Shown here: positions 7,795 to 16,680 of the stretch, piece by piece
Layout: every line of letters starts with the position of its first letter
Position numbering within the stretch: the first letter of the stretch is position 1
Source of the DNA: Chloroflexota bacterium
GTDB taxonomy: Bacteria; Chloroflexota; UBA11872
NCBI GenBank assembly: GCA_028874315.1
Contig: JAPPKM010000054.1
Span: 1 to 39,691, forward strand
Direction of reading: 5' to 3'
DNA length: 39,691 nt
Translations under genes and position numbers: made by a program
Notes under the pieces: generated by a model
Databases searched by the model: none
The model's input: the letters and a program-made list of their open reading frames with translations, nothing else
Told to the model about the DNA's origin: nothing

Positions 7795-10767
7795 CTAGCC
7801 GGCCGGCGTGCGCACGATGTGCGCAGGAACGTCCTGCACGGCGCGCTCGGCCCAGAAGGGGTCGGCGGTGAAGAGAAAGACCTGCCGGTCGCCGGGCATG
7901 TCGGCCAGCGCCGCCAGGCCGCTGGTGGTTCGACCCGGATCCCAGTTGACGAACATCTCGTCCAGGAACAACGGCAGCGACTCGTCGCCTTCGACCAGGT
8001 CGACCATGGCCAGCCGAAGCGCGAAGTAGATCTGCTGAATCGTGCCGCGGCTCAGCGGCGTATCCACATCCTGCGGAAAGTCCTCGCCAGTCCGGCGGAC
8101 TTGAAGCTTCACGTCTCCCGACGCGGCGTCATCGACCGTTAGCAGGTCATAGCGTCCACCTGTGAAGTGCCGCAGGTGGCCGCCAGCAGCTTGAAGGAGC
8201 GGCGCCTGGTAGCGCTCGCGATACGAGTGTTCGGCCATCAGCACCACCTGACGGAGCAGAGCGAGACGGTCGTGTTCGCGGCGAACAACGGCCAATTGCT
8301 CCTCGGCAGCCTGAATCGCGCCCATGATGTGGGCGGGTCCAGGCTCGGTGCTCAATCTGTCGCGCTCCGTGGTCAGTTGGCCTTTCTCTGCGGCCAGATC
8401 CTGGCCCGCCGAACGCAGTTCTTCCGCTTGAAGGCGGTATTGAACGCGATCTTCGTCGCTGAGACCAACGGATTCCCCCGCGGCGGCTAGCTCTTCAGCC
8501 TCGGAAACACGCCCACGCCATCCCGGTGACTCGCGTTCCAGATCGGCCAGGACCCGATTCGCCTCGGCCCGTGATTCCCGAGCTTCGAGGAACCTCTTGA
8601 GCCCCGACAACGCTTCGCTTCCATCGGGATCGAGCGCAGTCAACGACGCATCAATTCGCTCGAGTTCGAGCACGGCAGCATCGCGTTCTTGATTGCACGC
8701 TTCGAGCTGTTGGCGTCGTTCAGTGAGTTCCGCGGCGGCTTCGAACGCAGCTCGCTCGGATTCCAATGCCTCATCCAGCGCGCGCCGGGCAGCCGGCGCC
8801 GCTTCAAACGGATCGGCCGGCAATTCGACTTCGAGTGTCAGACGCAGGCGTTCGACTTCGTCTCGCCAAGCTGCCAGCCGCGCCGCTACCTCATCTCGAT
8901 TTCGCCTGATGCGGCGCGTGTCCTGGATCGACTGGCGCATTTCTTCAAGATCGCGGACCAGTCCATCCGAAGGGTTCTCACGGCTGATCGGCGCAACCGG
9001 GACATTGGCGATGACATAGAGAAATTCGGCGCGGGCCGCGTGGTAGGCGGCCTCTGCGGTGCGGGCCACTTCACGGGCCGCCGTCTCGGCCTCGTTCGCC
9101 CGCACCAAACCCTCGGCGTCCAACTCCCGCCTGAGGGCAGCGTCGCGTGCGCTCTGAGTACGATTAATCTCGGCCGGGATGTCAACGTCTGGGTCAAGCC
9201 CAACCACTTGGAGTCGGGCTTCCCAGTCGATGCGCGGCGCCGCGCGTATGGGACGCCTCGACCACCCGAGAGCAACAGCGGCGACCAGGGCTGCCGCTCC
9301 CACGATGGCAAGGCTCGTGCCGACCACGCCACCGATTCCGAAGCCAAGGCCGAGCAGCACGACTCCAACAAGACCGATGGCAGCCAGCAAGGCGGTCGGC
9401 AGGGTGCGAGCCGGCGGGGGACGCTCGGCGCCTAGCCGGCGCGCGGCGTCGATCTCGCGCAGGGTCCGCAGGCGCTCATCAAGTTCGCCCCTGCCTGGGA
9501 TTGTGTCGAAAGCGGCAAGCGACTCTTCCAAACGCACACGGACCGACTCGGCTGAGCGCACGTCGTCCAACGCTGCGTCAAGCTTGCGACGCTCGTCGCT
9601 TGAGGCCGTGAGCCGTCCACGCATCTCGGCGACCGATAGGCTGAGAAGGGCGTCGCTTGTCTCAGCTTCGACACGTTCGGAGACAAGTGCACGGACGGCG
9701 ACTTCGCGCAACGCACCGTCGCGGCGTTGCAACTCGGCGTTCATGCTGTCAATTCGGTCCTGATCGGCATGGGCGAGCGCAAGCTCGCGATCCTGGTGTT
9801 CGATGGTGTCGCGGGCGTCCAGCAGCCGACGGGCCGAATCCTCGATTTCACTCGCATGCTCGAGTGATTCGATCTCCTGCAGGTACGAACTCTTCGCCTT
9901 AGCAAGCTCTTCGAGTCTCGCTTCGAGGTCAGCGCGCCGTTTCGGAGTGTCGTCGGGCAGGACCCCATCCGGTGACAAGCCATCGGCCTGAACCCGTAAG
10001 CGGTCCATGCGTTCCACGCGTCCGACCAGAGGCGCCAGCGTGGCGTCGCGCTCCAGGGACAGCTCGATGCGTTGAAGCTTGCGCGTGTTGTCTGCGAGTG
10101 CGGCTGCAATGCCCCGTAGGCGCTCGTCGGCCGCTTCGATCTGCGCGCGGCGCTGGGCGGCTTCGCGCAGACCGTCCCGCAAGCCCCTGATCTGGGCGGC
10201 AATCTCGCGGGCCTCGGGCCGGCCGCGGCGGTCGGGTCGCCAGAGCCGTCGGCGCTCGGTGTCAAGTGCGCTTACAACGGCACGCGACGGACGCAGAAAG
10301 TCGTAGGAACTGCCGCCCAAAACTCGATCCTGGACGTGTTGCCATGCCCGGGCGTCGAGGCCGAGCGCTTCCTCCTGGGTCAAGGCATAGACATTCTTGA
10401 AGACATCGCGGGTCATTAGGCCAACCGCGGGGATCGGCCTGTTGGCCAGGCGTGCCTCACGCTGCGAGTGAATCAGGCGGCCCTCAGGTCTGGAGGTGAG
10501 CCGACGAGCGACGCGAACCTGATCGCCGTCGCTCAGCTCCACGTCAAGTCGACCGTCAAGGTAGCGGCCGTCCCAGGGCCGATAGGGATGCGCCTCAGCG
10601 GTGGCGGGCGAGAATCCAAACAGGGCGCTGGCAAAGAACTCGAACAAGGCGCTCTTGCCAGACTCGTTGGGCCCTAGCACCACAACCACGCCGGCGTGGG
10701 CCAGACCCGACACGGTCCAATGATCGATGGGCCCGAAGGCATCAATGGACCAGCCGTCGATTCTCAC
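7795..10767 (-). CDS. yhaN: YhaN-type AAA ATPase (Rad50/SbcC-like) with internal membrane hairpin
   Basis: 990 residues. The N-terminal half of a bipartite ABC-type ATPase has Walker A GPNESGKS at residues 32-39; the C-terminal half has the signature LSRGTIQQIYFALRLA (near 900) and Walker B LFLDEMFVNWD (near 930). Long Glu/Arg-rich coiled-coil arms lie between. Near residues 457-503 two adjacent hydrophobic segments, rich in Leu, Val, Gly and Ala, would form a membrane hairpin at the apex of the coiled coil, where Rad50 has its zinc hook. 'LSRGT' with 'DEMFVNWD' is typical of YhaN rather than SbcC. GTG start overlaps the stop of the upstream phosphoesterase gene by four bases (GTGA), consistent with an ATPase/nuclease complex in DNA end processing. 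Confidence 0.85.
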   Translation of the reverse strand: MRIDGWSIDAFGPIDHWTVSGLAHAGVVVVLGPNESGKSALFEFFASALFGFSPATAEAHPYRPWDGRYLDGRLDVELSDGDQVRVARRLTSRPEGRLIHSQREARLANRPIPAVGLMTRDVFKNVYALTQEEALGLDARAWQHVQDRVLGGSSYDFLRPSRAVVSALDTERRRLWRPDRRGRPEAREIAAQIRGLRDGLREAAQRRAQIEAADERLRGIAAALADNTRKLQRIELSLERDATLAPLVGRVERMDRLRVQADGLSPDGVLPDDTPKRRADLEARLEELAKAKSSYLQEIESLEHASEIEDSARRLLDARDTIEHQDRELALAHADQDRIDSMNAELQRRDGALREVAVRALVSERVEAETSDALLSLSVAEMRGRLTASSDERRKLDAALDDVRSAESVRVRLEESLAAFDTIPGRGELDERLRTLREIDAARRLGAERPPPARTLPTALLAAIGLVGVVLLGLGFGIGGVVGTSLAIVGAAALVAAVALGWSRRPIRAAPRIDWEARLQVVGLDPDVDIPAEINRTQSARDAALRRELDAEGLVRANEAETAAREVARTAEAAYHAARAEFLYVIANVPVAPISRENPSDGLVRDLEEMRQSIQDTRRIRRNRDEVAARLAAWRDEVERLRLTLEVELPADPFEAAPAARRALDEALESERAAFEAAAELTERRQQLEACNQERDAAVLELERIDASLTALDPDGSEALSGLKRFLEARESRAEANRVLADLERESPGWRGRVSEAEELAAAGESVGLSDEDRVQYRLQAEELRSAGQDLAAEKGQLTTERDRLSTEPGPAHIMGAIQAAEEQLAVVRREHDRLALLRQVVLMAEHSYRERYQAPLLQAAGGHLRHFTGGRYDLLTVDDAASGDVKLQVRRTGEDFPQDVDTPLSRGTIQQIYFALRLAMVDLVEGDESLPLFLDEMFVNWDPGRTTSGLAALADMPGDRQVFLFTADPFWAERAVQDVPAHIVRTPAG

Positions 10768-12026
10768 GCGGAGTCGTTCCGCAAGAGACGTTCCGCCGCA
10801 GCCGCGTCGAGACCGCTGAGAAGCCCGCGAAGGTACGTCAAGCGTTCGTTTTGTTCGACGTGATCGTCGCCAAGGGCCAATTCCGAGGGGGCCAGCCGGG
10901 ACAGAAGTCTGTCGTCGTGACCTGCCTTCTGAATCAGGTCCAAAGCCTCGCCGAGCACGTGTCGCTGGCCAGCATGGCGGCTCAGGTCAATCGGTGGAGA
11001 AAGCCCCACATCGCGAACGTCGACATCCAGCGCACCTAGCGATTCGCACAGATACTCGGCGAGGCCATCGCGTTCCTCACGGCTGCGCAGCACGGCCGCC
11101 AATGGGCACGGACCCGAGAGTTCCACGCGCAGGATCCAATCCTGGCCAGACTGAACGCTTCCACCCGCCTCTTGCAGGCCTTCGAACGCCGCTCGAGCTG
11201 CGGCTTGGACGTCAACGATGGCATGGGCCGCGCTCAGATCCATAACCGTCAGTCGTTCCCAACGCACCTGTGCGAGTGGGTGAAAGCGAACCTGCGGTGG
11301 CTCGGGCGGACTGAGGTCAACCACCAGGGCGCCTTTGGCACCCGTTTCGCCGAAGTCACGGCCCTGCAGGTTGCCCGGGTACCAGGCGGGCGAGTCCTCG
11401 CGTAGACGCTGCCGCTTGTGGATGTGTCCCAGCGCCCAGTAGTCGTAGCCGGTGTCGAGATCGGCCAGGGCGGCGGGTGCGTAGACGTTGCCTGCTTCGT
11501 CGTCCGCAGCCCCCTGCGCACCACCGACGTCGGCGTGAAGAAGCGCTACGGCAGGACCAGGGCCGGGGGGCGGCGGGAATGCGGAGGCCAAGTTTGTCGA
11601 TTCGTGGGTTGTCTGGTGCCCGGCAGCCACGACCCATCCGATGCGTTCGCCACCGCGATTGATCGCGACCTTTCGGGGTGTCCGGGAACTGTGCAGGTGA
11701 AAGTTGGTTGACGGCCAGGCGATTTGGCTGGCGCGATAGTTGGCTCGCCCTGGGTCGTGGTTGCCGGTGGCGTAGACCACGGTGACGCCTCGGTCGGTCA
11801 GTCGCCGCAGCTCACGTGTCAACACCCGTTCCGTGGCGATGGTCAGCCATTCGTTGTCGAAAAGGTCGCCGGCGATCAGGAGGGCGTCGGCTCTCTCCTC
11901 GAGCGTCAGGTCCACCAGGGCGCTGAATGCCTCGCGGCCCGCCTGCTGAAGCTTCTGTCGCAGATCCGCGTCGTGTCGTCGAAACGGCGTGTCGAGGTGG
12001 ACGTCAGCGGCGTGGACGAAGCGCAC
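10764..12026 (-). CDS. yhaO: YhaO-type metallophosphoesterase (Mre11/SbcD-like DNA exonuclease)
   Basis: Calcineurin-like phosphoesterase of the Mre11/SbcD group. Motifs in order: VHAADVHLDTPF, LLIAGDLFDNEW, VVYATGNHDPG, a later AGHQTTH and LLHADVGG, and YWALGHIHKRQ, together supplying the two-metal site; a C-terminal capping region follows (about 290-420). The frame is open from TTG at 12074, but a strong AAGGAGG (12035-12041) stands eight bases before GTG at 12026, directly ahead of VRFVHAADVHLD, so I place the start there (420 residues). It is followed with a 4-base overlap by the YhaN-type ATPase; the pair parallels Mre11-Rad50 and SbcD-SbcC. Confidence 0.88.
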   Translation of the reverse strand: MRFVHAADVHLDTPFRRHDADLRQKLQQAGREAFSALVDLTLEERADALLIAGDLFDNEWLTIATERVLTRELRRLTDRGVTVVYATGNHDPGRANYRASQIAWPSTNFHLHSSRTPRKVAINRGGERIGWVVAAGHQTTHESTNLASAFPPPPGPGPAVALLHADVGGAQGAADDEAGNVYAPAALADLDTGYDYWALGHIHKRQRLREDSPAWYPGNLQGRDFGETGAKGALVVDLSPPEPPQVRFHPLAQVRWERLTVMDLSAAHAIVDVQAAARAAFEGLQEAGGSVQSGQDWILRVELSGPCPLAAVLRSREERDGLAEYLCESLGALDVDVRDVGLSPPIDLSRHAGQRHVLGEALDLIQKAGHDDRLLSRLAPSELALGDDHVEQNERLTYLRGLLSGLDAAAAERLLRNDSA

Positions 12027-12034
12027 TCGGCCTG

Positions 12035-12041
12035 CCTCCTT
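12035..12041 (-). promoter_or_regulatory. Ribosome-binding site deciding the yhaO start
   Basis: AAGGAGG on the minus strand, eight bases upstream of GTG at 12024-12026. It lies inside the longer reading frame from 12074 and so argues for the shorter protein. Confidence 0.7.
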
Positions 12042-12127
12042 GCAGCGCTTGCGACTGACGATGTTGGGAACCAACAGATCGGTGGGATCCCACTACAGCC
12101 TTATGCACCACCGTTCCCTACTCTGGA

Positions 12128-13729
12128 TTAGACCCCGATGGCGTAGCCGTCGCGCCGCGGGTCAGCGCCTCCCTGGAGGGCGCCGGTGACTGGGTTTCGG
12201 CTGGCGCCTTGCATGCCGCCGACGGTCATGGTCCAGGGGTCGGTTGCTTCGGCGCCGTGGCCGCGGGCGGCAAGAGCATCGATCACGCTCCGATCGACGC
12301 GCGACTCGACAAGGACCAGGGCGCCATCCATGAGCCGCATTCGTGGGGCTTCGATCGCAGCCTGCACGTCAAGCCCGAAGTCGACGTGCTGCACCAGCGC
12401 CTGCGGCTGGGTCTGGCAGATGCCGTAGCTGCCCGGGGTGCCGAGCGCCAGGACCGGTTCGCCATCGCGCAGGGAGATGGTCGGCGCAATTGGCAGGGAC
12501 AGCGGCGCGCCCGGGTAGAGATGGTTCGGGCTGAGCGGGTTCAGATCGCCCCATCGGAGGAGATCATTGGTCAGCGCGCCGTAGCCCTGCACAACAATCC
12601 CGGAGCCAAAGCCGGCTCCGAGGCTCTGGGTCAGGCAAACGGCGTTGCCTTCCGCATCCATTACCGAGAACGAGGTGGTGTGCTCGAGCATGGGGTCCGG
12701 CTGCGATCCCGGTGGCGCCGGTGCGCCGATCTGCTCGGTCGGACCGTTCAAGGCTTCCGGCGAGTCCAGCAGGCCACGCAGTCGATCAAGGTTCTCGTCG
12801 CCCAGGATTTCTTCGACGATCTCGCTAGGCGCGTTGGCGTGCCGGAAGCGTGCTCGTGACGAGAGGCGCACCGCGCGGATGATCGCGTCCAGGTGGTCAG
12901 CGCCGTTTCGCTCGAGAGCGCCGATGTCCAGATGGGAGATGAGTCCCAGGGTCATCAGCATCTGAAAGCCTTCGGAGGGCGGCGGCGCACCGTTGACCTC
13001 AAGTCCGCGGTATTCGATTTGGATCGGGTCCTGCCAACGAGCTTCCACAGCGGCCAGGTCGTCCATGGAAAGCGCGCCGCCGAGTGCCTGAATCTCGTTG
13101 ACGAGCGCCTGGCCGAGTTCGCCCTGATACAGGTAGTCCGGACCCTCGCTTACGAGGGCCTCGTAGGTCGCCGCCAGATCGTGCTGATGCAGCATCCAAC
13201 CGGCGTCAGGCTCCTTGCCGTCGTCCAGAAAGATCTCCGACCAGCCGGCGAAGACCTCAGCGATGTCATTCAGGCGGCCGCCGATCATGTGAGCGTTGCC
13301 TTCGCTGACGGGGAAACCGCCGCGCGCGAGATCAATGGCATCGGCGAAGAGTTCGGCGGTGCTGCGCGTGCCGTAGTCGTCTAGCAATTTCATCCAGCCG
13401 GCGAGGCTTGCCGGCGGGCCCACGCCGTGCGGACCGCGAGTCAGGTCGTCGTCGCGTCGTGCAATAGGATCAAAGTTGAGGGGAACGGCGGGCGTGAAGT
13501 CCAGACAGCGCGCGCGACGCTCAGCAGCCACGTAGACCATGGCCGTGCCCATGCCGGCGAGCCCGGACATATAGGGCTCGACCACATCAAGCGCGGCGGC
13601 TGTGGCCACGGCGGCGTCAAAGGCATTGCCGCCGTTGGACAGAATGCGAGCGCCCGCTTGCGCCGCGAGGGGATGCGCGGCCGCTACGACGCCGCGGCGG
13701 GAGGAAACGCTTGGCCGCCGTCCGAACAT
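12128..13729 (-). CDS. Gamma-glutamyltransferase family protein
   Basis: 533 residues of the GGT family (Ntn hydrolases that self-cleave and transfer or hydrolyse gamma-glutamyl groups, e.g. of glutathione). Opening VVAAAHPLAAQAGARILSNGGNAFDAAVA and VEPYMSGLAG match the family start. EHTTSFSVMDAEGN near residue 350 supplies the conserved Thr that becomes the N-terminal nucleophile after cleavage (TTxxSVxD). LGTPGSYGICQTQPQALVQ and the C-terminal GADPRRDGYAIGV are also family features. No signal peptide is visible, whereas many GGTs are periplasmic. The TPGSYG segment stands where E. coli GGT has PGGS, so substrate preference may differ. Start ATG with AAGGAG about 10 bases upstream. Confidence 0.88.
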   Translation of the reverse strand: MFGRRPSVSSRRGVVAAAHPLAAQAGARILSNGGNAFDAAVATAAALDVVEPYMSGLAGMGTAMVYVAAERRARCLDFTPAVPLNFDPIARRDDDLTRGPHGVGPPASLAGWMKLLDDYGTRSTAELFADAIDLARGGFPVSEGNAHMIGGRLNDIAEVFAGWSEIFLDDGKEPDAGWMLHQHDLAATYEALVSEGPDYLYQGELGQALVNEIQALGGALSMDDLAAVEARWQDPIQIEYRGLEVNGAPPPSEGFQMLMTLGLISHLDIGALERNGADHLDAIIRAVRLSSRARFRHANAPSEIVEEILGDENLDRLRGLLDSPEALNGPTEQIGAPAPPGSQPDPMLEHTTSFSVMDAEGNAVCLTQSLGAGFGSGIVVQGYGALTNDLLRWGDLNPLSPNHLYPGAPLSLPIAPTISLRDGEPVLALGTPGSYGICQTQPQALVQHVDFGLDVQAAIEAPRMRLMDGALVLVESRVDRSVIDALAARGHGAEATDPWTMTVGGMQGASRNPVTGALQGGADPRRDGYAIGV

Positions 13730-13835
13730 GGGCGTTCAACTCCTTGCGAAGGGCGAAAGACCGGATGATGCTCGCTCGCAGGCATCGTGTCATATTCGAG
13801 CCGCACCCGCGCCTCATTCGCCGCCTCGGTAGCAG

Positions 13836-14558
13836 TTAGTACGCCTCGGCCACGTCCTCCAGCGCCTCACGATTGAGGACGTCGATGCGCTTGCGGCCAA
13901 TGGCGATCAGCCCGGCGTTCTTCAGTTCGTTCAAAGCCTGCGTTGCCGTCTCACGCGATGTGCCGACGCGTTCAGCCAGGTCGTTGTGCGTCAATCCAAG
14001 CACGCGGGCATTGGCGTCGGTCGAGAGACGCAGGATCAACGTAGCCAGGCGAGCGGTGAGCGACTTCAGCGCCAGGTCCTCAAGCTGCGCTTCAGCTGCG
14101 CTCAGGCGATCGGCCAGCGTCTGCATGATGCGAACGCCGATCGTCGGAAAGCGACCGATGAGGTACTCCAGGTCTCGTCGACTGATGACGCAAAGCGTCG
14201 ATTCCTCCAACGTTTCAGCGAACGAATCGTGCACCGCCTGTCCCAGCAGCGCCATCTCGCCGAAGAACATCCCTGGCTCGATGTTGGAAATGACGAAGCG
14301 CTTGCCATCGGGAGAGATCCGGTAGATTTGAACGTGGCCTGTCTTCAGCAGGAATAGCGTCTCAGACTTCTCGTCCGGCTGGTAGAGGATCCGCCCTGGG
14401 CCGATCGTCGACATGCGAGTGCTGCGCTCAACTTCGTAGATTTGCGCCTCGGAGAGGTCTTGGAAGACCTCCACTTGCCGCAAATACCGGCGCTTGAGTG
14501 CGCCGGCATCCGACTGCTGGCTGGCTGTTCGTCCAGCGCTCCGCCCTGCATCACGCAT
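13836..14558 (-). CDS. Crp/Fnr-family transcriptional regulator
   Basis: 240 residues: a cyclic-nucleotide-binding beta-roll (about 35-150; FQDLSEAQIYEVERST, GRILYQPDEKSETLFLLKTG, GMFFGEMALLGQ), a long dimerisation helix, then a winged helix at about 170-240 with LTHNDLAERVGTSRETATQAL as the recognition region. FGEMALL is the usual nucleotide-pocket stretch, but the Arg that contacts the cAMP phosphate in CRP is not seen right after it, so the ligand is unknown. No N-terminal Cys cluster as in Fnr. Start ATG at 14558; an earlier start is not supported. Transcribed alone or behind the ribF operon (about 150 bp gap). Confidence 0.92.
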   Translation of the reverse strand: MRDAGRSAGRTASQQSDAGALKRRYLRQVEVFQDLSEAQIYEVERSTRMSTIGPGRILYQPDEKSETLFLLKTGHVQIYRISPDGKRFVISNIEPGMFFGEMALLGQAVHDSFAETLEESTLCVISRRDLEYLIGRFPTIGVRIMQTLADRLSAAEAQLEDLALKSLTARLATLILRLSTDANARVLGLTHNDLAERVGTSRETATQALNELKNAGLIAIGRKRIDVLNREALEDVAEAY

Positions 14559-14710
14559 CGCTCACCGCCCGATATCGTTGCGCCGCTTGGGGCTTTGGTG
14601 CCCGACTCGCTACCGAAGAGCCGCGAGTGCCGACCGCGCGGCCCGGCACACATGGTGGCACAGCCGAACGCCTGATTGAGACCGCCAATTCCCGGAGCAT
14701 GTCGCCGCAC

Positions 14711-15703
14711 TCAGGTCGGCACTCGAAGAAACGGAATCGCTTGTTCTGATCCGCCAAGGTCCATGGTCGCGGCCGCCTCGCGGTCACGCCGCATCGCCTT
14801 CACCAGATCCTCGACCGAGTGAAATGCCTCCTGGCCGCGCAGCCAGGCGCGGATGAAAGTGCGCAGGCCAAGGCCGTAGATGTCACCGTTGAATCCCAGG
14901 AGATGGACTTCGAACAGGCGGACGCGGGAGCCAAAGGTGGGACGGGTTCCAACGCTGACGAGCGCCTTGTAGAGCGTCGAATCACCGTCCACGAGCGCTG
15001 ATCCGGCATAGACGCCATCGGCTGGAAGGACCAGCCATGGAGGAGTTTGCACGTTGGCCGTCGGAAAGCCCAATTCACGACCTCGACCGTCGCCACGGCC
15101 AACCGTGCCGTACAGACTGTGGACTCTGTCCAGGATTCCGTGAAGCCTTTCCAGTTCACCGGCAGCCAGGGCCCTTCGAGCCTGACTGCTCGAAACTGCG
15201 CCTGGCTCACCCTCGTAGCGCACCGGCACGTGCTCGAAACCCAGGCGGGGCGCCAGGTGCGCGATGACCTCCGGCGTGCCCTGCCGATCCCGACCAATCG
15301 CCGCGTTTGGACCGGTGACGAGCGTCCGCATTTCCAGACGCCTGATGAGGTCGCTGAGAAAGTCGTCGGCCGAGCGGCGTGAAAACGTACTGTCGAAACG
15401 CAATACGACGACGTCGTCGACACCTGAAGCAGCCAACAAGGCGATCCGGTCGTCCAGCGCGGTCAACAGCCGTCGGGGTTCGGACGGCCGCAGGATCCAT
15501 TCGGGCGGGGGCCACAGCGTCACCGCGACCGCGCGGCCGTCACCGAGCGCTACAGCGGAACGACTGGTCGCATTCAGAAGGGCCTGGTGACCACGATGGA
15601 CTCCGTCAAACCGGCCAACCGTTACAGCCCCGCCACCCAGCGGTTCAAAGGCGTCGTCTTCACGAAAGATACGTACGGGGCGAAGACTCGTGGCCTGCGC
15701 CAT
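14711..15703 (-). CDS. ribF: Bifunctional riboflavin kinase / FAD synthetase
   Basis: Makes FMN and then FAD from riboflavin. 330 residues, usual length. N-terminal nucleotidyltransferase domain (about 20-190): VTVGRFDGVHRGHQALL carries the HxGH motif and SSSQARRALAAGELE the end of the domain. C-terminal kinase domain (about 195-320): RGRELGFPTANVQ, VSVGTRPTF, FEVHLLGFNGDIYG. Oddities: the usual TFxPHP motif reads TLWPPP, so the conserved His is missing, and the FGxxRxG loop reads AIGRDRQG. Start ATG overlaps the truB stop by one base (TAATG). Last gene of the nusA-infB cluster, its usual position. Confidence 0.94.
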   Translation of the reverse strand: MAQATSLRPVRIFREDDAFEPLGGGAVTVGRFDGVHRGHQALLNATSRSAVALGDGRAVAVTLWPPPEWILRPSEPRRLLTALDDRIALLAASGVDDVVVLRFDSTFSRRSADDFLSDLIRRLEMRTLVTGPNAAIGRDRQGTPEVIAHLAPRLGFEHVPVRYEGEPGAVSSSQARRALAAGELERLHGILDRVHSLYGTVGRGDGRGRELGFPTANVQTPPWLVLPADGVYAGSALVDGDSTLYKALVSVGTRPTFGSRVRLFEVHLLGFNGDIYGLGLRTFIRAWLRGQEAFHSVEDLVKAMRRDREAAATMDLGGSEQAIPFLRVPT

Positions 15704-16680
15704 TACGCCGGCTTCCAGACAATGTGAGGCGTCCAGCAGCCGGCCTGGCTGTTTGCCAGGCCCAGAAAGTTGCCGTCGCCGTCATACAGACGGTGCGGGC
15801 ACGCGGCAGGACGATTCAGCGTACGCCCGTGGCCGAATTCAACCCGATCGCTGTCGCTCAGGATGGCCGCCGGGAGGTGCTCAACCACGGTGTCCGGGGC
15901 GTAGAGCAGTGTGTCGAAGTAGCCCTCGCGCGCTGCGATCTCGAGTTGCCACATTTCGGTCGCCGCGTTCAGTGTGAATGGCCCTACGCGAGTCCGAGTC
16001 AGCCCGAACAGCGTGGCGCCGCAGCCAATTGCCTCTCCCAAATCGCGAGCCAGCGCCCGAATGTAGGTGCCGGACGAGCACTCAATCCGCAGCCCAGCCA
16101 GCAAGGCGTGACTCCATCCCGTCCCGTCGCCAAACTGCAGGCGGCCTTCGACGACCCGTACGCCAATACGGCCCGCCGACACGAGGCGCAGCATTCGAAT
16201 GTTGACCCGACGTGGCGGTAGATCTACGTGACGACCAGCACGAGCCGAGCGATAGGCGCGCACGCCGCCGACTCGGAGGGCCGAATACGCCGGCGGACGC
16301 TGTTCAATTGCTCCCGTAAAGTCAGGGAGCGCCTGTTCGACGGCCTTTGGCTCCGGCGCTGGGCGGGGCTCGGCGGTCGGATGCGTCTCCAGGTCGCAGG
16401 ATGGCGTCTCGACTCCGAATAGCACGGCGGCCTCGTAAGTCTTGGGCATTTCCAGAACGTAGCCGCTCAGCCGGGTAGAGCGTCCCACGGCCAACGGCAG
16501 GACTCCCCAGGCCAATGGATCCAGCGTGCCGCAGTGTCCTACGCGTCGCACGCCAACGGTGCGGCGCACACGCCCGACAACCTGTGTAGAACCAACGCCG
16601 ATTGGCTTGTAGACATTTATGAACCCGCCATCGGGCGGCATCTGGCCATCACGGGTCATCATCATCAGGCTTACTCGCAT
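15703..16680 (-). CDS. truB: tRNA pseudouridine(55) synthase TruB
   Basis: Converts uridine 55 in the T-loop of tRNAs to pseudouridine. 325 residues. GFINVYKPIGVGSTQVV near the N-terminus is the family opening, and VGHCGTLDPLAWGVLPLAVG holds the catalytic Asp (GTLDP) at about residue 55. GLRIECSSGTYIRALARDLG is the second conserved motif (SSGTYIRxLaxDlG). A C-terminal PUA-like segment follows. The frame begins inside the end of rbfA (32-bp overlap); ATG 16680 is the first of several closely spaced ATGs, and the true start may be one of the ATGs about five to eight codons further in. Confidence 0.95.
   Translation of the reverse strand: MRVSLMMMTRDGQMPPDGGFINVYKPIGVGSTQVVGRVRRTVGVRRVGHCGTLDPLAWGVLPLAVGRSTRLSGYVLEMPKTYEAAVLFGVETPSCDLETHPTAEPRPAPEPKAVEQALPDFTGAIEQRPPAYSALRVGGVRAYRSARAGRHVDLPPRRVNIRMLRLVSAGRIGVRVVEGRLQFGDGTGWSHALLAGLRIECSSGTYIRALARDLGEAIGCGATLFGLTRTRVGPFTLNAATEMWQLEIAAREGYFDTLLYAPDTVVEHLPAAILSDSDRVEFGHGRTLNRPAACPHRLYDGDGNFLGLANSQAGCWTPHIVWKPA

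Noticed and set aside
12027-12074. Longer yhaO start at TTG 12074
   Set aside because: AAGGAGG at 12035-12041 points to GTG 12026, which also gives the normal phosphoesterase N-terminus.
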